Positions 33,016 to 43,587 are shown, counted from the stretch's first letter. The stretch: DNA of 64,000 nucleotides from DASVWZ01 sp963715675 (GCA_963715675.1 OY970265.1:930001-994000); one strand, 5' to 3'. The notes: a model not told the origin generated them from the sequence alone. Numbers and translations: made by a program.

Positions 33016-34437
33016 ATGCTGTATCGTCGTCCCCTGCGGACGACGAATTTTCTTCTTGAGGAGGAGTATCTGAAACTTGCTGGCGCCGCTCTTCTGTTGC
33101 TCGCATCCATCATTGCAACTTTCCTCAGTGCCTGGTTCGGCCCTGTTTCCGCCGTCCCGCTCGCGGTCGCTGCTGCTGATTCTCCCCAGTCCGCCATTCG
33201 CCATGTGGTCGTAATTTTCCAGGAGAATCGCTCCACCGACAATCTCTTCCATGAGCTGCCCAACGCCGACATCGCCAACAGCGGCCGGAATTCCAAGGGC
33301 GACGTCATTCCACTCGAGCCCCTGCCCATGGACAGTGATTACGATTTGGGCCACAAACATGACGCGTTCGTCGCCATGTACGACCATGGCAAGATGGATG
33401 GCGCGGATAAAGTTGACGTAATCTGCAACTATGGTTCTCGGCACTGCCCGCCGGACAATCCTCAGTTCAAGTACGTGAAGCCGGGCGACGTCAAGCCCTA
33501 TTTCCAGATGGCCGAAACCTACGCCTTTGGTGATCGGATGTTTCAGACCAACCAGGGCCCCAGCTTTCCCGCTCACCAGTTCATCATCTCCGGAACCTCC
33601 GCCCCAACCGCGTCCAGCCCTTATTTTGCCGCCGAAAATCCTGCTGGAGGCGCGAAGCATCCCGGGTTCAAAACCGGATGCACTGCTCCCAAGGACGAAT
33701 ACGTTACCTTGATTAATCCGTCCGGGCACGAAGTCAAGAATCTCTATCCTTGCTACGAGCATGGCGCGTTGTCAGATTTGCTCGACAACGCCGGACTGAA
33801 CTGGCGCTACTATACGCCCAATCCGGATTTCCTCTGGACCGGCCCCAACGCCATTCACCACATCCGCTTCGGTCCGGACTGGCAAAGTGTCATCGTCGGT
33901 CAGGCGCACATCCTCAGGGACATAAAACGCGGCAAGCTTCCGTCCGTGAGCTGGGTGATTCCCGGTGGTCTGCAATCCGACCATGCTGGAAGCACCAATG
34001 GCAGCGGACCCTCCTGGGTCGCCTCCATCGTCAACGCCATCGGCCGCAGCCAGTACTGGTCCAGCACAGCCATCTTCATTACCTGGGATGATTGGGGCGG
34101 ATGGTACGACCACGTTGCGCCCAAGGTGATCCACGATGGCCACAGCTGGGGTTCTGGCTATGTGTACGGTTTCCGCGTACCGCTCGTCATCGTTTCGCCT
34201 TACGCGAATCCCGGCTACGTTTCTCACGTGACCCATGACTTCAGCAGCATTCTGAAATTCGCCGAAGAAGTCTTTGGCTTGCCTTCGCTGGGATTTGGCG
34301 ACGCCCATGCCGACGATCTCTTTGATTGCTTCAACTTCCAGCAGCAACCCCAGGCGTTCCACCAGATTGCGGCTCCCTATGATGAGAGCTATTTCCTGAA
34401 TGACAAACGCCCGCCAACCGATCCTGACGATGATTAA
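33016..34437 (+). CDS. Secreted phospholipase C/acid phosphatase-family phosphoesterase 2
   Basis: A 473-residue paralog of the preceding gene on the same strand. It has a hydrophobic leader (LAGAALLLLASIIATFLSAW) and the family motifs RHVVVIFQENRSTDNLF, NQGPSFPAHQFIISGTSAP, WDDWGGWYDHVAP and HDFSSILKFAEE. The start at 33016 gives a leader with a rather long charged N-terminus. A start nearer 33070, after GAGGAGGAG, would use a rare codon. It probably arose by tandem duplication. Confidence 0.88.
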   Translation: MLYRRPLRTTNFLLEEEYLKLAGAALLLLASIIATFLSAWFGPVSAVPLAVAAADSPQSAIRHVVVIFQENRSTDNLFHELPNADIANSGRNSKGDVIPLEPLPMDSDYDLGHKHDAFVAMYDHGKMDGADKVDVICNYGSRHCPPDNPQFKYVKPGDVKPYFQMAETYAFGDRMFQTNQGPSFPAHQFIISGTSAPTASSPYFAAENPAGGAKHPGFKTGCTAPKDEYVTLINPSGHEVKNLYPCYEHGALSDLLDNAGLNWRYYTPNPDFLWTGPNAIHHIRFGPDWQSVIVGQAHILRDIKRGKLPSVSWVIPGGLQSDHAGSTNGSGPSWVASIVNAIGRSQYWSSTAIFITWDDWGGWYDHVAPKVIHDGHSWGSGYVYGFRVPLVIVSPYANPGYVSHVTHDFSSILKFAEEVFGLPSLGFGDAHADDLFDCFNFQQQPQAFHQIAAPYDESYFLNDKRPPTDPDDD

Positions 34438-34471
34438 TGGCCGGGCAATGACAGTCTGATCAAGTCGTCGA

Positions 34472-34501
34472 GGTAGGCGCGCACGTCCCCGCCCGTGCGT
34501 G
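34472..34501. repeat. Short palindromic intergenic repeat, family R2 copy 1
   Basis: GTAGGCGCGCACGTCCCCGC continuing CCGTGCGTGG. It resembles the copies at 41671 and 49798 and lies between convergent genes, where it may help to end transcription. Confidence 0.45.
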
Positions 34502-34537
34502 GCCCCGGTTGAACCTCATACCGAATGAGGGTCTCCA

Positions 34538-36244
34538 CTAATCATCGTCCGGCCCCATCCGGGGCCGCTTGTCATTGATGAAGTATGCGGCTTTCTTCTG
34601 CGCCTTAAAGGGATTGAACGTCAGCGGGGTCTGCGTGTAGTCGAAACAATCTGACATGTCGTCGGTCACCGTGCTGCTGTCCGCGTACCCATCCGCTACT
34701 GTCGAGAGCTGGAAATCCTCTTCAATGTATTTCAGAATACTGCCAAAATCGTGCGTGGCTTTCGAGATGTAGGCAGCTTTCGCGTAAGGCGAAACCACGA
34801 TCAGCGGAACCCGGAATCCATACACATATTCTGAAGCAGTGCCATTCGAGTACCCGAACGGCGTCGGCGGTGCGACGTGGTCGTACCATCCCCCCCAATC
34901 ATCCCAGGCAATAAAAATCGCGGTATTCGCCCAGAACTGGCTGGTGCCGATGGCATTCACCACCGACGCGACCCACGCCGGGCCGGTCCCGTCGTTGTCC
35001 TTCGCATGGTCAGAATCATGAGAGTTGGGAATCACCCAGGTCACCGCCGCAAGTTGACCTTTCGCGATGTCAGTCAACACCTGCGACTCCGGCATTACCA
35101 CATTGTTGACCCAGTCCGAACCGGTGCAGACTCCTCCGCTGGGGGCGTTCGGCACGCACATGTGCTTGATGGCGTTCGGTGCCGTCCACAGCGAACCCGG
35201 GTCCGGCGTGTAGTACTTCCAGCTGATTCCGGCAGTATTCAGCAGATCGGTCAGCGTCGGGTGGTCATAGCAGGGAAACCCGTTGTTGTAGTCTCGGTTC
35301 GAATTGCCCGCAGGATCGATCAAGGTCACGTACTCGCCGGCCGGCGCCGTGCAACCCGTGTCGTCTCCCGGATCGCTGATGCCGCCTCCGATGGGATTGT
35401 TCTCCGCAAAATAGTCACTGTACTGCTTGCCCGGAGGAGTGGGAGCCGAGGTCCCCGAAATAATGAACTGATGTGCCGGGAAGCTCGGTCCCTGGTTGGT
35501 CTGGAACATCCGGTCCCCAAACGTGTAGGCTTCCGCCATCTGGAAATAGGGCTGCACATACTGTGACCCTACCGAATAAAAATGCGGGTTGTGGCCCGCC
35601 GGCCAGCAGGGCGGCTTCTGCCCGCTGGGGCAGCCCGTGCCCGCGTTGTCGTCGCCGTTCATCTTGCACTGCCCCTGCGGATCCAGGCCGTTGCACATCG
35701 CCGTGAAATCCTTGTGGAAGTGGCCCAAGTCAAAGGGATAGGTCGGCGTGGCTGCCAGCGGGATCGGATCCAGATTTATCTTGTTGCCCGACGAATCGTA
35801 TCCGTAGCTCTGAATGTCCGCGCCCGCCTTGATCAACACCGGGTCCTGAAACAGGTTGTCCGGCGTGCGGTTCTCCTGGAAGATGATCACCACGTGCTGA
35901 ATCGGCGTCGTCGTTACGATCACATTCGCCGTTGCCTCTGCCGTCCCGCCCGGTCCTTGCGCGGTCAACGTGTAAAGTGTGGTCGACGTCGGGGACACTT
36001 GCTGCGAGCCATTCGTGGGTACAGCCCCGATGCCCGAAATGCTGACACTGCTCGCGTTGCTGCTCTGCCACGTGAGCGTGACCGGCAGGCCTTTCTCCAC
36101 GCTAGTTGGGTTGGCGGAGATGGAAGCCGTCGGAGCCGGAGTTGCGCCGCCCGAAGATCCGCCTCCACAACCGCTCAACCCCAATGCCAACACCATCACG
36201 CCTGCCAGCAGGCCACCAGACCAACAGATTGTCGATCGAGTCAT
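34538..36244 (-). CDS. Phospholipase C-like lipoprotein with N-terminal Ig-like domain
   Basis: A 568-residue phosphoesterase of the same family as its neighbours. The N-terminus is a lipoprotein signal (VMVLALGLSGC, C26 as lipid site). A Gly/Ser stretch follows, then a bacterial Ig-like beta domain (about residues 37-110, VTLTWQSSNASSVSISG). The catalytic part has QHVVIIFQENRTPDNLF, NQGPSFPAHQFIISGTSAP, WDDWGGWYDHVAP and THDFGSILKYIEE. It is convergent with the two plus-strand homologues. A conserved promoter-like block lies 45 bases upstream. Confidence 0.9.
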   Translation of the reverse strand: MTRSTICWSGGLLAGVMVLALGLSGCGGGSSGGATPAPTASISANPTSVEKGLPVTLTWQSSNASSVSISGIGAVPTNGSQQVSPTSTTLYTLTAQGPGGTAEATANVIVTTTPIQHVVIIFQENRTPDNLFQDPVLIKAGADIQSYGYDSSGNKINLDPIPLAATPTYPFDLGHFHKDFTAMCNGLDPQGQCKMNGDDNAGTGCPSGQKPPCWPAGHNPHFYSVGSQYVQPYFQMAEAYTFGDRMFQTNQGPSFPAHQFIISGTSAPTPPGKQYSDYFAENNPIGGGISDPGDDTGCTAPAGEYVTLIDPAGNSNRDYNNGFPCYDHPTLTDLLNTAGISWKYYTPDPGSLWTAPNAIKHMCVPNAPSGGVCTGSDWVNNVVMPESQVLTDIAKGQLAAVTWVIPNSHDSDHAKDNDGTGPAWVASVVNAIGTSQFWANTAIFIAWDDWGGWYDHVAPPTPFGYSNGTASEYVYGFRVPLIVVSPYAKAAYISKATHDFGSILKYIEEDFQLSTVADGYADSSTVTDDMSDCFDYTQTPLTFNPFKAQKKAAYFINDKRPRMGPDDD

Positions 36245-36288
36245 TCTGCTTTCTCCGATCGGAGGGATTTTTTCCTGGTCTTTGATGC

Positions 36289-36322
36289 TTATAACCCGAA
36301 CTTCGTTATTTCCACTCGCCCC
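36289..36322 (-). promoter_or_regulatory. Conserved upstream block, copy B
   Basis: On the minus strand this block contains GCGAGTGGAAAT, then CGGGTTATAAG, and matches the block upstream of the glycosidase at 27549-29039 over about 34 bases with few differences. It lies 45 bases before the phosphoesterase ATG at 36244. Confidence 0.5.
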
Positions 36323-36560
36323 AGGAACAGAAATTTCCGCCTCAGTCCGCGTCGCGAACTTACCTCATAAACTACTCTTGTCCGGTTGCGTCTGCATTGC
36401 CGTGCGGAATTGCTCACTTCTTGAAAGCGGCGCGCCTTTTGCTGGTTACCTTGCCAGTCTAGGCGCGCGCATCCCGCCCCGGCGGGCCCGAAGGCGGAAT
36501 TCCTCCCCCAGCGATGTCTTCCTGAGAGCCCGCGCTCTTAGCCCCGATTCCAAGTGTGAT

Positions 36561-36607
36561 GTCATCCTGAGAGCCCGCGCTTTGTTTCGCGGGCCGAAGG
36601 ATCTCAG
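36561..36607 (+). repeat. Interspersed hairpin repeat, family R1 copy 1
   Basis: GTCATCCTGAGAGCCCGCGC, then TTTGTTTCGCGGGCCGAAGG and ATCTCAG. The GCCCGCG/CGCGGGC arms can pair around a T-rich loop. Near-identical copies lie at 41731 and 55482. Confidence 0.7.
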
Positions 36608-36757
36608 TCTTGCACAGCCCTGAGCTCCCAGGCCGCCCGAGAGAGGCGCGCGCATCCCCGCCCCGGTGGGTACCCTGGGACAAGCGTCCCACTTGCTTGG
36701 AGCTTTCTTGGGCGGGTTCTGTCCCACTCAAAAAGGGAAGCGGCCCGGCGTGCGAAA

Positions 36758-36787
36758 GGGGTATGGCCTCAGCAGAAGCCATACCCC
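36758..36787 (-). terminator. Hairpin after the FG-GAP gene
   Basis: GGGGTATGGC and GCCATACCCC form a perfect 10-bp stem with a 10-base loop, 62 bases beyond the stop of the FG-GAP gene on its strand. Only three T residues follow, so it is a plausible but weak intrinsic terminator. Confidence 0.5.
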
Positions 36788-36849
36788 ATGCCAACCTCAT
36801 CCAGTTCCGGATTCACGCGCCGGCCAACTTCACCGGCGTCGTACCCGCC

Positions 36850-39800
36850 TCAGTGGCAGGTCGGAAGCTTGAAATTACTGATTCGGGTGTTCCAGTCCGT
36901 CGTACTTCCCAGCTGGTTTGCCGTCAAGTATTCGTTGACATACCAGAAGGTGCAGCCGTCCACCGGATCCACCGTCATGCTGGTGTACGATCCCCACGGT
37001 CCCGGTTTGCTGTTCTCCAAGTCTCCGCTCCCACCCCAAAGCGGGAACTCGGTGGCCTTCGTCTTCGAGTTCAAGCTCCACGAGGAAGCATAAATGCTCG
37101 GATGAATCGTGGTACTCGTCACGCTGTAACCGACGGCCGCGTTCCCGGTGTGGTCCTCGTCGATGCTGGGCACATGGCGCCAACTCGTCTTGTCATAGGT
37201 CAGGGTGCCATTGTTGTATAGCGTCGGCGTCCCCGAGCCGTTGTCTCGCAGCTCATACCACCGCAGCCCGGTCTGCTTGGTGGCGCCCGGCTGGACCGTG
37301 TGGGTAATCAGGAATGACTCATACGTGCCAAAATTCCGGTACGCCAGACGGGACATCATGCGGTCGCCGACGCTGTCGATGCGCACCCCCGAGGTCGCGG
37401 TCGTTGGCTGCGGGATACAGAACGTATTCAACGGGTGCGTCACCAGGTAGCACCCCGGAGTGTACGTCGGGACCGTCAGCGATGATCTGCTAAGCTTCGA
37501 GTTCGCGGGGTTGGACCAGTCCAGGTGAAAGTCCCACAAGTTGATCGTGTTGGACGTAGTGGACTTCAGATCAAACGGCGGGTTCTGAATGCTCATCAGG
37601 AACTCATCCCGATTCGCCGGAGGCGGAGTACTGCCTTCCAGATCCGCCGGAATCAGGCTGTGCATCAGATACAGGTTGGTCGTCTGCGCCGGCGGCGGAG
37701 GAATCGGACTAGGGTCGGTAAAGCACTGCGCCGGCTTCAATTGGTTCTGTGACAATCCGGCCACCATGTCGGTGCGATCCAAAGCGCAGACCACAACACC
37801 AAGTGGCATGAAGCTCCCGATGTTCTTCTTATTGTCGACGTCGTCCGGGTCCAGAACATCGATGGTCACGTAGTAAGCGTTCCACCAGGTGCTGATTTTC
37901 GGCCAATCCGGGAAATTCGGGTTCCCCTCCGCGTCTGTGCCGATGAGGTTCTTGCCCAGAGGAAATTCGTAGGTGTACCAGTAGCCGGGATTCAGCGCGT
38001 TGGTCAGATCGTCGCTGCTGGAGACGGCCACGCAGTAGTAGTACGGACCGCTCGGATACGCCCCGTTATGCGCCCCGATGACCCAGACCCCGGTGGTCCC
38101 GCTGGTATTCGTGGCCTGACTGTCAAAAATGATCTGACCGTCTCCCCCTACCGACTCGCAATCCTTCATGCCGTTTGCCGCCCAGGGGAAATCAATATAC
38201 TGATACTCCGGCCAAATCGCTGCCTGGGTCACTTTGTCGAATGCCTGCAGGCCGCCCTGAGTGCTGTTCGCGTTGGTCCACTCGAAGTACTGCTTGGTGC
38301 CGACTGCGCCGCTGGGGTCAACGTCCCTGCTGGGCGGCTGGCCACCATCGCCCTGCTGTCCCGGTGGGGGTGCATCCACGCCGTCAAACGATACGCCGCT
38401 GGTAAACACATAGGCCGCGCCTTGGTAGGTGTTGCTGCCGATGGTCGCGAACTGCGATCCCGCCGCCATCACATCGCCATTGATCGCCACGGCAGAGCCG
38501 AACTCGTCCGAACTGCCTTCGTCACTGGCCGTCAGAGTGAAGCTCGGCGTCGTGGTGGTCGCCCAACCGGTGGCCGGTTCCACATACCCGTACACGATGC
38601 CCAATTGCGTTCCGTTTGGCGCCAGCGGGGCGCCGACGGCTACGGTAGCTCCGTTGGTCGCCACCGACGTGCCAAACAACCAATACTGGGTGATGCCCGC
38701 GCTCAGTTCGGCGGTCTGTGTCATGTTCGCCCAACCCGTTTTCGGTTGCACATACACATACGCCGCGCCTCCCGTGCTGTGGTAGGGAGCACCGACCGCG
38801 ACCGTGCTGTTGGCCAGCGAAATCGACCAGCCCAACCAATCATCGGCCGCGGCGTCAGACGCGGTTAACTTGGCGGCTTGCGACAATTTTCCGATCCACC
38901 CGCCGTTCGGTTCCGTGAACACGTAAGCCGCGCCCGCCCCGGTGTTACTGTTGACCGAGGCAGAAGGAGCCCCCGTCGCGACGGCTCCGCCCCAGATCGA
39001 AACCGAACTCCCCATCGCGTCGCCGGGTTTTCCATCCGATGCAATGAGTTTCGCGTTCTCGGTTGACGGAACCCAGCCGGTGGAGGGCTCAGCGAAAATA
39101 TAGACTGCGCCTTGCGATAAATTGTGGCCCGGCGATCCCGCCGCCACCGTGTCCAAACCCGTATTCGGGTCGACCGTCACCGACACCGAATCGCCCAGCA
39201 CAGACAGCGTAGAGCGGTCCGAGGCGGTCAACTTGGCGCTTTGCTGCAGCGTCCCACCCGCAGGCCACCCACCACCCGGTTGCACATACACGTAGACCGC
39301 GCCCTGATAGCCGATATTGCCCGGTGCGCCCACTACGACTGTGTTGAGATCCATTGCGACGGACGCACCAAACAAGTTCGCCGTACCCGATGGAATCAGG
39401 TTGGTGGTCTGGGTAGCCGTCGTCCATCCGGTCGCCGGTTGGACAAACACGTACGCCGCGCCCGTGTACTTATACGTATTCACCGTGGCGTTCGGCGCAC
39501 CCACGACAATCGTGGTGCCATTGGGGCTGACCCCCACGGAATATCCGAACTGGTCGTTCTTGGCTCCGTCGGATGCCGTCAGTTTCCCCGCCTGCACCCA
39601 GGGATCGACCACCACCGGGTAGCGAGCTCCCGCATCATCAACCTTTAAACACAGTTGATGGTCGTGCAGCTCCAGCCATGCGTGCAAATCTTTTCCGGTC
39701 TGGTCATGAGCCGCAAGCCCGCTGTAACGCAGCTCAGAATCCTTGCCTTCTCCGCCCAGCGTCAGGCTCGCGCCGTCCTTGTCGAGTGCAGCGTCCAGAT

Positions 39801-40290
39801 TTCCGCTGAGTGACAACGCAATGGTCAACGCCCCGCCGTTTTTCCGGCTGGGAGGTTCAGTCACGGTAAATCCCTGTTCCAGACCCACCGGCCCGTTCAC
39901 GTACCACTCGATGAGCGAACCATGCCGGTACTCCACCCGATTCGAATTCACCTGGGTAGCCGCCACACTGTTCACCGGGCGCAGTTCACCGTCGTAGCCA
40001 TAGCCGCGCGCCGCCATTTGCCAGCGCGTGCTTCCGCGCTCCACTTCGGCTCCGTCCCCGGCAAAACGCACGGTGAGGTTCTGCTCCGGATTCACCGCGC
40101 TGAAACCCTTCACCGCCTTTTGCACGTGGTACTCGGCAAGGTCCTGGCCCAGAGCAGCGGAAATCGCCGGCCGCGCCGCGGTCGGCAGATCGGCCAGACC
40201 TGCCGCGCGGTGCTCGTCGACTCCAGCGGCGGGCAAAGACAACATCACAGCGAGGGGGATAAAGAGCCAGCAGAAGCGCATATTCTTCAT
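36850..40290 (-). CDS. Large exported FG-GAP (integrin-alpha-like) propeller protein
   Basis: An 1146-residue exported protein. The ATG at 40290 follows GAAGGATCTC, and the frame before it is not coding. A signal peptide is present (FIPLAVMLSLPAAG). An N-terminal domain of about 230 residues precedes seven FG-GAP repeats of about 60 residues (FGYSVGVSPNGTTIVVGAPN, FGASVAMDLNTVVVGAPGN, LGWSISLANSTVAVGAPYHS), enough for one seven-bladed propeller. A further domain of about 500 residues, beginning after a Pro/Gly-rich linker, is Trp-rich and unrecognised. It may bind surfaces or carbohydrates. Confidence 0.82.
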   Translation of the reverse strand: MKNMRFCWLFIPLAVMLSLPAAGVDEHRAAGLADLPTAARPAISAALGQDLAEYHVQKAVKGFSAVNPEQNLTVRFAGDGAEVERGSTRWQMAARGYGYDGELRPVNSVAATQVNSNRVEYRHGSLIEWYVNGPVGLEQGFTVTEPPSRKNGGALTIALSLSGNLDAALDKDGASLTLGGEGKDSELRYSGLAAHDQTGKDLHAWLELHDHQLCLKVDDAGARYPVVVDPWVQAGKLTASDGAKNDQFGYSVGVSPNGTTIVVGAPNATVNTYKYTGAAYVFVQPATGWTTATQTTNLIPSGTANLFGASVAMDLNTVVVGAPGNIGYQGAVYVYVQPGGGWPAGGTLQQSAKLTASDRSTLSVLGDSVSVTVDPNTGLDTVAAGSPGHNLSQGAVYIFAEPSTGWVPSTENAKLIASDGKPGDAMGSSVSIWGGAVATGAPSASVNSNTGAGAAYVFTEPNGGWIGKLSQAAKLTASDAAADDWLGWSISLANSTVAVGAPYHSTGGAAYVYVQPKTGWANMTQTAELSAGITQYWLFGTSVATNGATVAVGAPLAPNGTQLGIVYGYVEPATGWATTTTPSFTLTASDEGSSDEFGSAVAINGDVMAAGSQFATIGSNTYQGAAYVFTSGVSFDGVDAPPPGQQGDGGQPPSRDVDPSGAVGTKQYFEWTNANSTQGGLQAFDKVTQAAIWPEYQYIDFPWAANGMKDCESVGGDGQIIFDSQATNTSGTTGVWVIGAHNGAYPSGPYYYCVAVSSSDDLTNALNPGYWYTYEFPLGKNLIGTDAEGNPNFPDWPKISTWWNAYYVTIDVLDPDDVDNKKNIGSFMPLGVVVCALDRTDMVAGLSQNQLKPAQCFTDPSPIPPPPAQTTNLYLMHSLIPADLEGSTPPPANRDEFLMSIQNPPFDLKSTTSNTINLWDFHLDWSNPANSKLSRSSLTVPTYTPGCYLVTHPLNTFCIPQPTTATSGVRIDSVGDRMMSRLAYRNFGTYESFLITHTVQPGATKQTGLRWYELRDNGSGTPTLYNNGTLTYDKTSWRHVPSIDEDHTGNAAVGYSVTSTTIHPSIYASSWSLNSKTKATEFPLWGGSGDLENSKPGPWGSYTSMTVDPVDGCTFWYVNEYLTANQLGSTTDWNTRISNFKLPTCH

Positions 40291-40696
40291 GAGATCCTTC
40301 ACGGTTCGAGCTAAGTTAACTAGCCGGCCCAACCTGAGTGGGCGACGCTGTAGGGAGAGGACAGTCGGTTCAATTATTCTGCTACCGGGCGGCCCAATCG
40401 TCAAGATGCAAAGTTTTGCGCAGTGGGGGAACCCAGCTTCCTGCACGCCACTTCCGCGATCCCGGTAAGTCGCAGAAAATGCGCCTGACCGGGCTGTATC
40501 CTGATGCGAGCTTCCGCCCAAGAAATTCCTTTCACTACCCCTTACATGCAACGGAGATGCCGGACCCGAACCGCCGCACCCGAGGGGATACCCGCCTGGA
40601 GAAAAACGGCCCTGGCAAACGTGAGGCGAAAGTGGTCATGCGGTAGAATCCATACATCGCGAAAGTTTCCAAAACCAAAGCACGAAAAGAGGGTCC

Positions 40697-41670
<974 letters not shown>

Positions 41671-41674
<4 letters not shown>

Positions 41675-41700
41675 GCGCGGGCACCCGCTCCCGTGCCGGG
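41671..41700. repeat. Short palindromic intergenic repeat, family R2 copy 2
   Basis: GTAGGCGCGGGCACCCGCTC followed by CCGTGCCGGG. It begins at the galE stop and belongs with the copies at 34472 and 49798. Confidence 0.45.
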
Positions 41701-41730
41701 TCTCAGGCGAGAACTCATCCCCCCATCGAA

Positions 41731-41777
41731 GTCATCCTGAGAGCCCGCGCTTTTCTCCGCGGGCCGAAGGATCTCAG
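41731..41777 (+). repeat. Interspersed hairpin repeat, family R1 copy 2
   Basis: GTCATCCTGAGAGCCCGCGC, then TTTTCTCCGCGGGCCGAAGG and ATCTCAG, between the convergent galE and purQ genes. It matches copies at 36561 and 55482 apart from the loop. Confidence 0.7.
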
Positions 41778-41811
41778 CCTCCACAACTTTCAATTCCCAG
41801 CGCCGTGCGAC

Positions 41812-42507
41812 CTACTTCGCCGCCATCGCCCCCACCATCGACTCGAAGATCTTGAACCCATCGGTCCCCCCGAGTTCCGGCTCGCTGAAGCGTTCCGGAT
41901 GAGGCATCATACCCAGCACGTTGCGTCCCGCGCTGCAGATGCCGGCAATGTTATCGAGTGAACCGTTGGGATTGGCCTCCGCGGCAACCTGGCCATCAGC
42001 GGTGACGTAGCGGAACACGACGCGCTTGTCGCGGCGCAACTCGGCCAGAGTGGCTTCATCGCAGAAGTAGTTGCCCTCCATGTGGCCGATCGGAATGGTC
42101 AGCACTTCACCTTCGCGGCACGCGCTGGTGAAAGGTGTGTCGGCACTTTCCACCCGGACATGCACCGGCTTGCAAACATATTTCAGTCCCACGTTGCGCA
42201 TGAGGGCTCCGGGAAGCAATCCGGACTCGCACAGAATCTGAAATCCGTTGCAGATGCCCAGCACCAGCCCGCCTCCATCCGCAAACCGCTTCACCGATTC
42301 CATTACCGGAGAAAACCGTGCGATGGCGCCGGTCCGCAGGTAGTCCCCATACGCGAATCCCCCGGGAACGATGATGGCATCGCAGTTCTCGAGATCATGC
42401 GAGTCGTGCCAGAGAAACGTCACCGGCTGTTTGGCCACCTGCTGGATGGTCCAATAGGCATCGTGATCGCAGTTGGAACCGGGAAAGATAATCACGCCAA
42501 ATTTCAT
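41812..42507 (-). CDS. purQ: Phosphoribosylformylglycinamidine synthase subunit PurQ
   Basis: A 231-residue class I glutamine amidotransferase. GICNGFQILCESGLLPGALM carries the nucleophile C86, and PHPER near the C-terminus supplies the catalytic His/Glu. VPGGFAYGDYLRTGAIA is diagnostic for PurQ. It supplies ammonia to PurL in purine synthesis. The ATG at 42507 follows AGGAAACGAC, and the 13-codon extension is rejected. Neither purL nor purS is adjacent in this window. Confidence 0.97.
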   Translation of the reverse strand: MKFGVIIFPGSNCDHDAYWTIQQVAKQPVTFLWHDSHDLENCDAIIVPGGFAYGDYLRTGAIARFSPVMESVKRFADGGGLVLGICNGFQILCESGLLPGALMRNVGLKYVCKPVHVRVESADTPFTSACREGEVLTIPIGHMEGNYFCDEATLAELRRDKRVVFRYVTADGQVAAEANPNGSLDNIAGICSAGRNVLGMMPHPERFSEPELGGTDGFKIFESMVGAMAAK

Positions 42508-42861
42508 GTCGTTTCCTGAAGTGAGGCTATGGGTGAAGTTTAGCACGGAGAAGCAAACAAGCTGACGGCTTGAGCGCCTGTGGGCTTGACGTCACCTTGC
42601 GGTTATCCCCTTCGAAGAACTTTTGTCAGATGGGGCTCAGCCAGCACTTTACACCATCTGAGGACCAACGGTGCGCCCCAAGCCTATGCGTAAACTCAAG
42701 ACCGGTCAATGCGCGTTAGCGGTCGAAACGTGCAATCGCCTGTTAACGGAAGTTGACTGGCTTTTGGCGAGCTTAGCGATTCTTGACCAACGCTGTGTGA
42801 GCGTCGTCACAGAAACACCCGCTGCCAGAGCTACAATGGTGGCGTTCGACGGGAGGGATGT
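42508..42861. other. Divergent intergenic region purQ / paralog 4 with an E-type repeat
   Basis: No gene is supported. At 42721-42760 there is an E-type arm (GGTCGAAACGTGCAATCGCC, then TGTTAACGGAAGTTGACTGG) about 100-140 bases before paralog 4. A further TTGACC lies at about 42780. The region should hold two promoters. Confidence 0.45.
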
Positions 42862-43587
42862 ATGAAACCGTCTTCACAACCGCCTAGAACGCCTTCTAGG
42901 CTTTCCGATTCAGTTCATCACCAACTTAACCTATATGCGCTCGCAGCAGGCGCGGCAGGGGTAAGTTTGTTAGCCCTCGCGCAACCAGCTGGGGCCACAA
43001 TCGTCTACACCAAAACTCACAAAATCGTACATAACGGCATGCGCCTCGACCTCAGAAATAATCACGTGGCGGAATTTGTTTTCGGAACCTATATCGGCTG
43101 CGCGCCCAGCCAGTGCTGGAACCAAATCTCGTTCAATGGTGCCACGTTCATGTATGACAGCATTGAGGTGGTGCAGGGGCGCCACGCTGTATGGGTCGAT
43201 GCGCTCTCCAAGGGTGCGGTCATCGGGCCCAGGGCGCATTTTGGAAGGGAAGGAAGGGACGATAATATCCGGATGGCTGCCTTATGGTTTGCGGGCTCGA
43301 AAACATTAAGCACCAGCGGCGATTGGATCAACGTCACCAATCGTTACATCGGACTAAAGTTCCGCATCCATGGGAAGGTCCATTACGGCTGGGCGCGCCT
43401 CAATGTTATTCTCAACCATCTCAACGCTAAGAATGCGTTTGTGGGAACCCTGACGGGCTACGCCTACGAAACGATCCCCAATAAGGCCATCATCGCAGGC
43501 AAGACCAAAGGACCGGATGTCACCACGGTTCAACCCGGCAGCCTCGGTCGGCTCGCCCAAGGATCAGCTGGGCTCTTAGGAAAGTAG
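42862..43587 (+). CDS. Secreted GYAYET-family protein, paralog 4
   Basis: A 241-residue exported protein. GGGAGGG precedes the ATG. The N-terminus has SDSVHHQLNLYALAAGAAGV followed by SLLALAQPAGAT, the family leader. The DxNxDG motif is lost (LDLRNNHVAEF). YIGLKFRI, HYGWARLNVI, GYAYETIPNK and AGKTKGPDV are conserved. It ends SLGRLAQGSAGLLGK without the WRR terminus. It is closest to paralog 2 at the C-terminus. Function is unknown. Confidence 0.75.
   Translation: MKPSSQPPRTPSRLSDSVHHQLNLYALAAGAAGVSLLALAQPAGATIVYTKTHKIVHNGMRLDLRNNHVAEFVFGTYIGCAPSQCWNQISFNGATFMYDSIEVVQGRHAVWVDALSKGAVIGPRAHFGREGRDDNIRMAALWFAGSKTLSTSGDWINVTNRYIGLKFRIHGKVHYGWARLNVILNHLNAKNAFVGTLTGYAYETIPNKAIIAGKTKGPDVTTVQPGSLGRLAQGSAGLLGK

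Larger units (their letters stand above)
36323..36849. repeat. Gene-free repeat-rich region
   Basis: No gene is supported in these 527 bases. They contain a direct repeat (GGCGCGCGCATCC at about 36463 and 36646), a degraded R1 repeat at about 36513-36543, a full R1 copy at 36561-36607 and a hairpin at 36758-36787. Confidence 0.6.

Noticed and set aside
36446..36800. Overlapping minus-strand frames of 93 and 113 codons
   Set aside because: They run through R1 repeats and a direct repeat. Their arginine-rich translations come from the repeat DNA.
42671..42865. 64-codon plus-strand frame before paralog 4
   Set aside because: It covers the E-type repeat and promoter region and overlaps the true start with its strong ribosome site.
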